Below are positions 12,554 to 19,502 of a DNA stretch of 19,502 nt, in pieces. The stretch is from positions 1-19,502 of the forward strand of contig NZ_CALIAV010000043.1 in the NCBI RefSeq assembly GCF_938045625.1, given 5' to 3'. How positions within the stretch are numbered: position 1 is the first letter of the stretch; each line of letters opens with the position of its first letter. The notes beneath the pieces were generated by a model, which did no database searches, was not told where the DNA came from, and saw nothing but the letters and a program-made list of their open reading frames with translations. The translations under genes and the position numbers were made by a program. This DNA is from an uncultured Campylobacter sp. Lineage in GTDB: Bacteria > Campylobacterota > Campylobacteria > Campylobacterales > Campylobacteraceae.

Positions 12554-13792
12554 ATGAAACTCGGTAATTTTTTAAAGGTGTATTTTTTATCGTTCGCGCT
12601 GATTTTCGTCGTAGCTGCGCAGGAAAATAAATCGGCACAGGAAGCAGCGTCGCAAGCAGAGAAAAATACGGCCGAGCAACAAACTGCTCAAGCGGGCGTA
12701 AAAGACGACACTGACGCTAGCGAAACAAACGTCGGCCAAGACGACAAAAATTCGGACGCTAGGCAAAATCAAAACGACGAAGCTATAAAGCTAACGGTCG
12801 TATCGCCCAAGGTCCAAAAATTTAATCCAAAGCTAAATTTGCACGGCGAACTGGTCGCTAAAGACGACGTTGCAGTAGGTTCGGCGCTACAAGGCCAGCA
12901 AATCTCCGAGGTTTTAGTCAAAGTCGGCGAAAACGTGCAAAAGGGGCAAATTTTAGCTCTGCTGGATAATGCCGGCGTAAAAGCGAAATTTGAGCAGCAA
13001 ACCGCTGCGCTAGAGGCTGCAAAGCAAAATTTAAACTCCGCCAAGGCTGCTTTTAGCGAATCTGAGTCTGCGCTAAAGCGAGCTAAAGACCTAGCCGCAA
13101 AAAAGGCTATTAGCTCGCAAGAACTCGAACAAGCAAGCGCAAAAGAAGCAAGCGCCAGAGCGAATCTAAACTCCGCTAAAGCGCAAATCTCGCAGATAGA
13201 CGCGCAGATCGCTGAAGCTAAAGACCAACTCGGCAAAGCTAGCGTGATAGCGCCCGTTAGCGGCGTCGTTACGGCCAAAAAAGCCCAAATCGGTGCGCTA
13301 ACTAGTGGCGAGGCTTTGTTTAACATCGCAAAAGACGGCGTCATCGAGCTATCTGCGGACGCGGACGTAGCCGAGCTAGCGCAGATAAAAGTCGGTATGG
13401 GCGCGCAGGCTCAAATTTACGGCGTAAAAGAGGCTGTGAAAGGCAAAGTGCGGCTAGTGCCAGTGAGCGTGGATACGAGCTCGCGCCTAGGCAAGGTCAA
13501 AATTTCGCTAGATGGTGAGGCGAAATTTATCGGTTCGTACGCCAAGGCCATTATCGACCTGCCTGAATTTAGCGCGTTAGTGCTGCCTGCGCAGGCGATT
13601 TCGTTTACGGACGAAGGCGTGTTTGCGACGCTAATAAAAGACGGCAAGGCGCAGAAGCGAAAAATCCAAACCGGACTTAGAGCAAACGGGCTAGTTCAGG
13701 TGATTTCAGGTGTCAGCAAGGACGATGAGGTCGTGCTAAAAGCCGCCGCGCTGGTAAACGACGGCGAAGCGGCGCAAAGGAGCGCTGAGTGA
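12554..13792 (+). CDS. RND efflux periplasmic adaptor (membrane fusion protein)
   Basis: 412 residues. It bridges the inner-membrane pump to an outer-membrane channel. A signal peptide (1-22, KLGNFLKVYFLSFALIFVVAA) has no lipobox cysteine, so it is likely a free or N-terminally anchored protein. Residues 23-76 are an unusually long disordered linker rich in Gln, Asp, Asn, Ala and Glu. The lipoyl halves are VAVGSALQGQQISEVLVKVG/ENVQKGQILALLD (about 105-138) and ASVIAPVSGVVTAKKAQIGAL (228-248), flanking an Ala/Gln/Lys-rich coiled-coil hairpin (about 140-227). The beta-barrel and C-terminal membrane-proximal domain follow. The start is an ATG at 12554 behind AAAGGAAA. The stop overlaps the pump's GTG start by four bases (GTGA), indicating translational coupling. 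Confidence 0.93.
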   Translation: MKLGNFLKVYFLSFALIFVVAAQENKSAQEAASQAEKNTAEQQTAQAGVKDDTDASETNVGQDDKNSDARQNQNDEAIKLTVVSPKVQKFNPKLNLHGELVAKDDVAVGSALQGQQISEVLVKVGENVQKGQILALLDNAGVKAKFEQQTAALEAAKQNLNSAKAAFSESESALKRAKDLAAKKAISSQELEQASAKEASARANLNSAKAQISQIDAQIAEAKDQLGKASVIAPVSGVVTAKKAQIGALTSGEALFNIAKDGVIELSADADVAELAQIKVGMGAQAQIYGVKEAVKGKVRLVPVSVDTSSRLGKVKISLDGEAKFIGSYAKAIIDLPEFSALVLPAQAISFTDEGVFATLIKDGKAQKRKIQTGLRANGLVQVISGVSKDDEVVLKAAALVNDGEAAQRSAE

Positions 13793-16700
13793 AAATTTCG
13801 TCTTGGGCGATTCGCCATCCCATCCCGATTATCGTGCTTTTTATCGCGCTTAGCTTAGGCGGCGTAGCGTCGTTTCTGCGCCTACCGATAAACGCAAACC
13901 CAAACGTAAATTTCCCTATCGTTAGCGTCACGGTCACGCAGGCGGGCGCGTCGCCTACGCAGCTGGAAAGCTCGACTACTAGGCGCATAGAAGACGCCGT
14001 GAGCGGGCTGGCGGACGTGAGGCACGTTAGCTCTACGATCTCCGAGGGCAGCTCGGCTACGACGGTGGAGTTTGCTATCGAAACGGACGTCGATCGAGCC
14101 GTAAACGACGTGCGAAACGCTATCTCGCAGATCAGAGACGAACTACCGGCCGGCATCGATACGCCGCTAGTAGAGCGCGTAGACGTCGAGGGCGGCGCGC
14201 TGGCGTTTTATTCTATAGGAAGCGCAAATTTAGACCAAAGCGAGATATCGCACCTGATAGATAACGAGATAAAAAGGCGGCTACTAGCGATCCCGGGCGT
14301 TCAGCAGGTAAAGCGCCTAGGCGGCGTTACGCGCGAGATCAGAGTGCTTTTAGATCCCGCCGCGCTTAGCTCGCTAAAGATAGACGCTGCTCATATTAGC
14401 AAGCAGCTCGCACAAAATAATGCCGATTTGCCCGCAGGCAGGACGGTTTTAGACGGTGCGGAAAATAGCCTGCGCGTAACGGGCGGCGCAAAGAGCGTCG
14501 AGGAGCTTTCCGATACTCATATCTGGCTAGACGGCGGCCGAAACGTCCGTCTGGGCGATATCGCTCGCGTTGAGGACTCGCACGGCGAGGTTAGGTCGCG
14601 CTCTAGGATGGATGGGCTGGAGACGGCTGGATTTAGCGTCTCGCGCTCAAAAGGCGCCAGCGACACGGTCGTGATGCAAAAGGTCGAGGATGAGCTGGCT
14701 AAATTTACCGCAGAGCATGCAGAAGTAAAGATAGATGAGATATATACCTCGGCAAATGAGACCAAGCAAAGCTATACCCAAACGATCTGGATGCTAGCCG
14801 AGGGCGCGATACTGACGGTACTGGTCGTGTTTGTTTTCTTGCGAGACGCGAGAGCGACGCTGGTGGCGGCTGTGTCGCTGCCTCTTTCGATCCTGCCGAC
14901 GTTTGCGGCGCTTTATCTGCTGGACTACACGCTAAACGGCATCACGCTGCTGGCTCTCATGCTAGTTATCGGCATACTCGTAGACGACGCGATCGTGGAG
15001 ATAGAAAATATCAAAAAACACCTAGCTCTAGGCAAACGCCCCTATCAGGCCGCCATCGACGCGGCCGATGATATTGGCTTTGCAGTGGTTGCCATTACGC
15101 TAACGATAGTGGCGATATTTTTGCCCGTTAGCTTTATCGGCGGAGGCATCGGGCAGTATTTTAGGCAGTTTGGCATAACCGTCGCGGCGGCGGTTTTGGC
15201 TTCGCTTTTAGTAGCGCGCTTAGCCACTCCGCTGCTAGCGGCCTATATCCTAAAGCCCGAGGCCAAAGATGAGCGCGAAGTGGGCAAACTAAAGGCCGCC
15301 TATCTAAATTTGCTAACTTTCACGCTAGATCACCGCAAATTTACGCTCTTTATCGGCTTTTTGCTACTGCTTGGCTCGTTTGCGCTAATACCGCTTTTGC
15401 CGACGGGATTTTTGCCTCAAAGCGACTCGGGTAGAAGCAGCGTAAATATCACGCTAGCTCCGGGTTCCACGCTAGAGCAGACCGATGAGAGGCTTTTAAA
15501 TTTAACGCGCGCCATCAAAGGAAACCCTGCCGTTTGGTCGGTTTTTGCTATCGCAGGAGGAGGTGGCGAAACGCACAAGGGCGAGCTGTTAATCACGCTA
15601 AAACCGCACAAGCAGCGCGCCGTTACGCAAAAGGAGTTTGAAAACGAACTGCGGGCGGAGCTGGCTAAATTTAGCGATATGAGATTTGCCTTCGCTAACG
15701 ATATGGCTGCGCGCGATATCTCGGTCATCCTAGCAGGAGACGACGCGGATGCACTCTCTCAAACCGCCGCGCTGATAAAATCTCAAATGAGCGGAGTTGC
15801 GGGCGTAAAAAACGCTCAAGTAAACGAACCGCTGCAAAAGCCGGAAATCCGCGTAAATTTAATCAAAAAAGAGGCCGCAAGGCTGGGCGTGAGCCATCAG
15901 ACCGTTGGCGAAGCTTTGCGTATCGCTACCGTAGGCGACACGGACGCGGCGTCGGCAAAATTTGACCTACCTGATCGCCAAGTACCTATCCGCGTTAGCC
16001 TAGAGGAGAGCGCTAGAAACGATCTTGAAGTTTTGCGTAAAATTTACGTCCAAAGCGCGACAGGGACGGCTGTGCCGCTCTCTAGCGTGGCAGAAGTTTC
16101 GTATTCGCAGGGTGCGGCTAGCATAGAGAGGTTTGATAAACGTCGTAAGATCGCTGTCGAGGCCGATTTGCAACCTGGATTTACCATAGGCGAAGTTTTG
16201 GGGCAAATTCATGCCTTGCCCGCGATGCAAAATTTGCCGAAAGGCATCTCCTCGCCCGAGTACGGCGATAGTGAGTATATGAGCGAGATGTTTGAGCAGT
16301 TTAGTATCGCGCTTGGCTTTGGAGTGACGATGTTTTTGCTGGTTTTGATCGTACTTTTTCGCGATTTTTTGCAGCCTGCGACGATATTTATCGCGCTTCC
16401 GCTCTCTATCGGCGGCGCGGCCGGAGGTCTGCTACTTTACGGCGGCGCGCTTGATCTATCCTCCGTGATCGGTATCTTGATGCTGATGGCTATCGTGGGT
16501 AAAAACTCTATCTTACTCGTTGATTTCGTCATCGAAAAGCGCCTGCGCGGAAGCGGCGTCAGGCAGGCTTTGCTAAGCTCTGGCGCTGAACGTGCGCGAC
16601 CTATCGTGATGACTACGATAGCTATGATCGCGGGCATGGCGCCTGCGGTGTTTGCTAGCGGCTCGGGAGCGGCTTTTCGCGCGACGATGTCGGTAGCCGT

Positions 16701-16851
16701 GATCTGCGGGCTGGCGGCCTCTACGCTACTTAGCCTCGTTTTCGTGCCGACGGTTTATTCTATCGTTGATGACGTGAAAAACTTCCTTGGCAGGCGGCTT
16801 TCTAAGCTCACGTCCGTAACCGAAGAAGATAAGCAAAACTGGGCGAGGTAA
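13789..16851 (+). CDS. RND multidrug efflux pump, inner-membrane subunit (HAE1/AcrB-type)
   Basis: 1020 residues, matching the family's usual length of 1000-1050, with two repeats each of a periplasmic domain and six membrane helices. Proton-relay residues are intact: D399 and D400 in GILVDDAIVEIENI, and K905 in IVGKNSILLVDF. Other marks are the opening WAIRHPIPIIVLFIAL, LRLPINANPNVNFPIVSV (30-47), FLRDARATLVAAVSLPLSI (350-368) and, in the second half, LFRDFLQPATIFIALPLSI and RARPIVMTT (935-943). It exports drugs, bile salts or similar compounds by proton antiport. The start is GTG at 13789, overlapping the adaptor stop, with AAAGGAGC upstream. No TolC-like channel gene is in the window, so the pump must borrow one. 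A bulged 14-base hairpin with GGGTTTTT follows the gene. Confidence 0.95.
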   Translation: MKISSWAIRHPIPIIVLFIALSLGGVASFLRLPINANPNVNFPIVSVTVTQAGASPTQLESSTTRRIEDAVSGLADVRHVSSTISEGSSATTVEFAIETDVDRAVNDVRNAISQIRDELPAGIDTPLVERVDVEGGALAFYSIGSANLDQSEISHLIDNEIKRRLLAIPGVQQVKRLGGVTREIRVLLDPAALSSLKIDAAHISKQLAQNNADLPAGRTVLDGAENSLRVTGGAKSVEELSDTHIWLDGGRNVRLGDIARVEDSHGEVRSRSRMDGLETAGFSVSRSKGASDTVVMQKVEDELAKFTAEHAEVKIDEIYTSANETKQSYTQTIWMLAEGAILTVLVVFVFLRDARATLVAAVSLPLSILPTFAALYLLDYTLNGITLLALMLVIGILVDDAIVEIENIKKHLALGKRPYQAAIDAADDIGFAVVAITLTIVAIFLPVSFIGGGIGQYFRQFGITVAAAVLASLLVARLATPLLAAYILKPEAKDEREVGKLKAAYLNLLTFTLDHRKFTLFIGFLLLLGSFALIPLLPTGFLPQSDSGRSSVNITLAPGSTLEQTDERLLNLTRAIKGNPAVWSVFAIAGGGGETHKGELLITLKPHKQRAVTQKEFENELRAELAKFSDMRFAFANDMAARDISVILAGDDADALSQTAALIKSQMSGVAGVKNAQVNEPLQKPEIRVNLIKKEAARLGVSHQTVGEALRIATVGDTDAASAKFDLPDRQVPIRVSLEESARNDLEVLRKIYVQSATGTAVPLSSVAEVSYSQGAASIERFDKRRKIAVEADLQPGFTIGEVLGQIHALPAMQNLPKGISSPEYGDSEYMSEMFEQFSIALGFGVTMFLLVLIVLFRDFLQPATIFIALPLSIGGAAGGLLLYGGALDLSSVIGILMLMAIVGKNSILLVDFVIEKRLRGSGVRQALLSSGAERARPIVMTTIAMIAGMAPAVFASGSGAAFRATMSVAVICGLAASTLLSLVFVPTVYSIVDDVKNFLGRRLSKLTSVTEEDKQNWAR

Positions 16852-16892
16852 ATTTAGCCGATAAACGCCGGCACTAAATTTACCGGGTTTTT
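16847..16892 (+). terminator. Terminator of the RND operon, built on an AAATTT dyad
   Basis: GGTAAATTTA (16847-16856) pairs perfectly with TAAATTTACC (16875-16884), and inside it GCCG (16857-16860) pairs with CGGC (16869-16872), leaving a two-base bulge. GGGTTTTT follows. The upstream arm contains the TAA stop codon of the pump gene. Confidence 0.6.
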
Positions 16893-16967
16893 ACGCGGCG
16901 TGGTAAGATTGATTAAATTTGGCTTTATTCGGCTTGGGTCAAATTTGAGCGGGTTTTGCAGTCAAAT

Positions 16968-17441
16968 TTAATAATACCCAAGGCACATCGTCTCGGTTAG
17001 CTTTATGCGCTTTTCAAGCGGCGCAGGCGAGAAAAACGAGCACTTTTCGATGTAAATTCTGTAGTCGTAGTCAAGTCCGAAGTCGTCGTAAAATTTCTTT
17101 AAATTTATAAATTTGATCCCGCAAATTTCGCGTAGATCAAAAAGCGGATAGAGTTTGGAGCCGTTTTTGGCGACTAGGTGCGATGGTGCTAGCGTCGTAA
17201 ACGAGCAAAATGCCGATGTGAGCACGAGTCCGGCTAGATCGCTGCAGCGTGCGGCCGCCTCGCGAAAACGCGCTGGAATGCATTTTTTATGCAGAAAAAC
17301 GATGCGTGAGTTTTCAAATTTAGCGCAGATGGCGCCGCTCCAAAACAGATACGCATTGCCCGAAATTTCGGCGTTTCGCGCAAATTCGCAGCCCAGAATG
17401 TAATCATCCAAAAACTCGTTTGGCGCAAGGGTTATTTTCAT
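16968..17441 (-). CDS. Cysteine-rich protein of unknown function
   Basis: 157 residues, not recognised. It has no signal peptide or membrane helix, so it is probably cytoplasmic. Visible features are an acidic start (NEFLDDYILGCEFARNAEI), a segment KKCIPARFREAAARCSD (52-68), a hydrophobic stretch LAGLVLTSAFCSFTTLAP (69-86), FDLREICGIKFINLKKFYDD (101-120) and an aromatic end (LGYY). Eight cysteines (C18, C39, C54, C66, C79, C107, C134, C153) make up 5 percent of the chain. They are spread out and not in CxxC pairs, so a zinc ribbon is not evident. The start is an ATG at 17441 with TATAAT at 17472-17467; the ribosome site is weak (AAAGG is 11 bases away). It is divergent from ridA. Codon use resembles its neighbours, and the frame looks genuinely coding. 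Confidence 0.7.
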   Translation of the reverse strand: MKITLAPNEFLDDYILGCEFARNAEISGNAYLFWSGAICAKFENSRIVFLHKKCIPARFREAAARCSDLAGLVLTSAFCSFTTLAPSHLVAKNGSKLYPLFDLREICGIKFINLKKFYDDFGLDYDYRIYIEKCSFFSPAPLEKRIKLTETMCLGYY

Positions 17442-17466
17442 ATTTTCCGTGCCTTTCTTGCGGGAA

Positions 17467-17472
17467 ATTATA
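17467..17472 (-). promoter_or_regulatory. -10 promoter element of the cysteine-rich orphan
   Basis: A perfect TATAAT on the minus strand (context AGCTATAATTTC), with a leader of about 20 bases. Confidence 0.55.
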
Positions 17473-17499
17473 GCTAAATTTGCAAATTCGGCGCTAAAC

Positions 17500-17508
17500 T
17501 GCTAATAT
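17500..17508 (+). promoter_or_regulatory. Extended -10 promoter of ridA
   Basis: TGC-TAATAT, 27 bases before the ATG at 17536; transcription should begin near 17515. It is back to back with the minus-strand promoter at 17467-17472. Confidence 0.55.
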
Positions 17509-17535
17509 TCGCGAAATTTTTTACAAAGGACGAAA

Positions 17536-17913
17536 ATGAAAAAGGTTATCTCTACAAAAGATGCCCCGCAAGCGATCGGGCCGTATTCGCAAGCGATCGC
17601 GGCAAACGGATTTTTGTTTATTTCCGGACAGTTAGGCGTGACTCCTAGCGGCGAATTTGCGGGTGCGGACGTAAAATCGCAGGCGCAAAGGTCGCTTCAA
17701 AATTTGCAAGCGATTTTGAGCGAAGCGGGGCTTGGCTTTGAAAACGTAGTAAAAACGACGATTTTTCTAGCCGATATTGCGGACTTTGCGGCGGTAAACG
17801 AAATTTACGCCGAGTTTTTTAAAGAGCCATATCCTGCTCGCAGCACTGTTGCGGTAAAAACGCTACCAAAGGGCGGTTTGGTCGAGATCGAGCTTATTGC
17901 GGCGACGAAGTAA
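17536..17913 (+). CDS. ridA: RidA family enamine/imine deaminase
   Basis: 125 residues, full length for the YjgF/YER057c/UK114 family. RidA hydrolyses reactive 2-aminoacrylate and other enamines or imines made by PLP enzymes, to 2-keto acids and ammonia; cytoplasmic trimer. Signature residues are present: IGPYSQAI (14-21), LFISGQLGVTPSGE (27-40), VVKTTIFLADIADFAAVNEIY (71-91), PARSTVAVKTLPKGGLVEIE (100-119). R102 and E117 correspond to the substrate-binding R105 and E120 of the E. coli protein, so it should be catalytically active. The start is an ATG at 17536 behind AAAGGACGAAA. The DUF945 gene follows 21 bases later and is probably co-transcribed, without an obvious functional link. Confidence 0.93.
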   Translation: MKKVISTKDAPQAIGPYSQAIAANGFLFISGQLGVTPSGEFAGADVKSQAQRSLQNLQAILSEAGLGFENVVKTTIFLADIADFAAVNEIYAEFFKEPYPARSTVAVKTLPKGGLVEIELIAATK

Positions 17914-17934
17914 AATTTAAAATCAAGGAAAAAA

Positions 17935-19317
17935 ATGAAAAAGATTATATTTGCGCTCACAGTCGTTTTGATTGCGGTTTTGGGCGTCGCATTTTACGGC
18001 TCGTCTAAGGCCAAAGAGTCCTACGATAGGGGCGTGGCTAGGCTAACGGGCGAAACTCTGCACTTGCCGTTTATCGATCTAAAGGCAAACGTGACGCAAA
18101 ACGAGTACGACAAAGGGCTGTTTAGCTCGCGTGCGACGCTTACATTTGAGCTAACCGACGGCAAAGATCCGGTAAAATTTGAGGCTAAAACCACGCTAAA
18201 GCACGGATTTGCCGAGCTGTTTAACGGATTTAAGGCGCACAGCGATATCAAGGCTCTAACGCCCGAAGCCGCCGCCGAAGCTAAAAAGATATTCGGCACG
18301 GACGAGTTTTTGAGCGCCGACGTGTTGATAAATTTAGATAAAACCCGCGACGTAACGCTAAATTTGGCCGAGATCAAAGTAGAAGAGAGAAATTCGGACT
18401 TTGTTATCTCAAAGCCTTTTGCAAAGGCGCAAATCAAAGAAAATAAGATAAAATCCCTAGAAATCGGCGTCGGTAAAGTTAGCGGCGGCGATACGGACGA
18501 CTCCGGCAAATTTGCGATGGAAAACGCCTCTATGGTCATCGAGCTTAGCGATTTTAAGAGCTTTAGCGATCTGGTTTCGTTCGTAAATTTACAAACCGCC
18601 TACGAAAATATATCTAAAGTAGGAATAAAGGTCGGCAAAATGAGCTTTAGCAACGCTAGAAGCTATGATTTTCCAAAAGCCGTCGGGATAACCGATATGG
18701 CGTTTTTAGCGCAGATCAAGCAAAATGCGGACGCAAATTTGCTCGATACGATGACGGAGGCTAACCTGGGCGCGCTAGAAATAGACGGCAAGAAAGTCCT
18801 AACTCAGCTAAATGCCGCCATGAACGAAAAAAACGTAAACAAGCTTGCTATGGCGATGTATCTTAATGATCCTAAAGAATCGGCGGTTTATAAAATTTTA
18901 ATGAGCGAAAACTACGTACTGGAAGTTAAAAATTTTAGCTTTAAAAACCCGGGCGGCAAGGAGATCAAATTTAGCGCCGTAGCCGACGCATCGGGACTGG
19001 GCGCCAAAAGCAAAACGCTAGAAAACGACGCGGACGTGGAAAGGGCGCTAAAGGCGGTTAAATTTGACGGCGAACTAAAAGTGCAAGCCGCGTCTATAAC
19101 GGAGTTTTTAAGCGAATATAAAGGGATAATGCCCGATAGGGATTTTAACGAAATGATTAACGGTATTAAGCCTTTTGAGGAGCGCATAAATTCGCTTTTT
19201 GCCAAAGATGGCGAGTATATGAGCGCGAAATTTAAACACGACGTCGGTAGCGATGATCTGCTCGTAAACGATAAAATTTCGCTTAAAGAATTTATAATGA
19301 GCCTGATGGCGAACTAA
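17935..19317 (+). CDS. DUF945 (YdgA-like) family protein
   Basis: 460 residues. Residues 3-22 (KIIFALTVVLIAVLGVAFYG) form an N-terminal membrane anchor or uncleaved signal, leaving a large periplasmic domain. The family pattern is visible in LTGETLHLPFIDLKANVTQNEYDKGLFSSRATLTFEL: a tyrosine, then KGLFSS, as in E. coli YdgA. Later parts contain repeated KVGKMSF/DFKSFSDL strands, consistent with an elongated beta-rich fold, which some place with AsmA-like envelope proteins. The function of the family is unsettled. The start is an ATG at 17935 behind AAGGAAA, 21 bases after ridA; the end is TAA at 19315, followed by a perfect 9-base hairpin. Base composition is more AT-rich than murI. Confidence 0.85.
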   Translation: MKKIIFALTVVLIAVLGVAFYGSSKAKESYDRGVARLTGETLHLPFIDLKANVTQNEYDKGLFSSRATLTFELTDGKDPVKFEAKTTLKHGFAELFNGFKAHSDIKALTPEAAAEAKKIFGTDEFLSADVLINLDKTRDVTLNLAEIKVEERNSDFVISKPFAKAQIKENKIKSLEIGVGKVSGGDTDDSGKFAMENASMVIELSDFKSFSDLVSFVNLQTAYENISKVGIKVGKMSFSNARSYDFPKAVGITDMAFLAQIKQNADANLLDTMTEANLGALEIDGKKVLTQLNAAMNEKNVNKLAMAMYLNDPKESAVYKILMSENYVLEVKNFSFKNPGGKEIKFSAVADASGLGAKSKTLENDADVERALKAVKFDGELKVQAASITEFLSEYKGIMPDRDFNEMINGIKPFEERINSLFAKDGEYMSAKFKHDVGSDDLLVNDKISLKEFIMSLMAN

Positions 19318-19333
19318 AATTTGTTTTATTTTT

Positions 19334-19370
19334 AGCGGACGATAGCGCTAAATTTACTGCTTCGTCCGCT
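19334..19370. terminator. Strong hairpin after the ridA-DUF945 unit
   Basis: AGCGGACGA (19334-19342) pairs perfectly with TCGTCCGCT (19362-19370), and inside it AGC (19344-19346) with GCT (19359-19361) after a one-base bulge. ATTTTATTTTT follows 5 bases later, making a good rightward terminator. Confidence 0.65.
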
Positions 19371-19502
19371 GAACGAATTTTATTTTTGCTTATATATTAA
19401 GGTAAATTTCTAGAAAATAAAATTTGATAGAACCACCAACAAAAAATCTCTAAAATTTTTTACACCCCTCCTTCCCTTCAGCTTCTTTTAAGCATATTGC
19501 TT
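19371..19502. other. AT-rich window end, no gene assigned
   Basis: 132 bases. There is a TATATATTAAGG stretch at about 19392 that could be a promoter for a gene past the edge, and a pyrimidine-rich run (about 19464-19487). Nothing here can be assigned. Confidence 0.4.

Noticed and set aside
19370..19502. Possible gene end or promoter at the right edge (TATATATTAAGG, and a leftward TAA at 19490)
   Set aside because: Too little sequence to establish a frame or a downstream gene.
1..19502. tRNA, rRNA, riboswitch, phage, plasmid, toxin-antitoxin or restriction genes
   Set aside because: Looked for on both strands; no cloverleaf with a CCA end, no rRNA-like block, no transposase, integrase or replication protein seen.

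Overview
The window looks like chromosomal DNA of a Campylobacter, most likely one of the oral or GC-richer species (C. showae, C. rectus, C. curvus or C. concisus group). The evidence is the gene content (SbmA-type transporter, DUF411 protein, two-subunit class I fumarase, DUF945 protein, MarR-RND cassette), promoters that are mostly a TATAAT-like -10 (often with an upstream TGC) and no clear -35, short 5' leaders with AAAGGA-type ribosome sites, and intergenic DNA saturated with the A3T3 hexamer AAATTT. The species call is inference from gene and base-composition memory, not from a search.

Layout. 1-2200: the start of a secreted isoaspartyl peptidase/asparaginase (-, cut by the left edge), a GNAT acetyltransferase of the phosphinothricin-acetyltransferase type (-), and divergently glutamate racemase murI (+). 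2201-4814: terminator-rich convergent spacer, an M48 metalloprotease lipoprotein (-), a 450-base AAATTT-rich spacer, and an SbmA/BacA-like peptide transporter (-). 4815-7491: a periplasmic CxCC DUF411 protein (+), a 70-residue membrane protein (+) and a CNNM/CBS/CorC-type membrane protein (+). 7492-9312: spacer, then the alpha and beta subunits of a [4Fe-4S] fumarate (or tartrate) hydratase (+). 9437-11253: a small secreted DUF3828-like protein (-) and an unaccompanied TRAP-transporter solute-binding protein (-). 11254-11977: a long gene-free spacer. 11978-16851: a MarR repressor (-) divergent from an RND efflux adaptor and pump (+), with operator-like inverted repeats over both promoters. 16968-19317: a cysteine-rich orphan (-), divergent from ridA and a DUF945 protein (+), closed by a strong hairpin.

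The most coherent functional unit is the MarR/adaptor/RND cassette; its intergenic region can be read as a complete regulatory design. The fumarase pair belongs to the TCA cycle or fumarate respiration. The other genes are single housekeeping or envelope functions. I saw no tRNA, rRNA, CRISPR array, insertion sequence, phage or plasmid genes, and no obviously new multi-gene system. The oddest signal is the AAATTT word itself, which is dispersed at very high density, often pairs into inverted repeats at gene ends, and also occurs inside apparent insertions in coding sequences.
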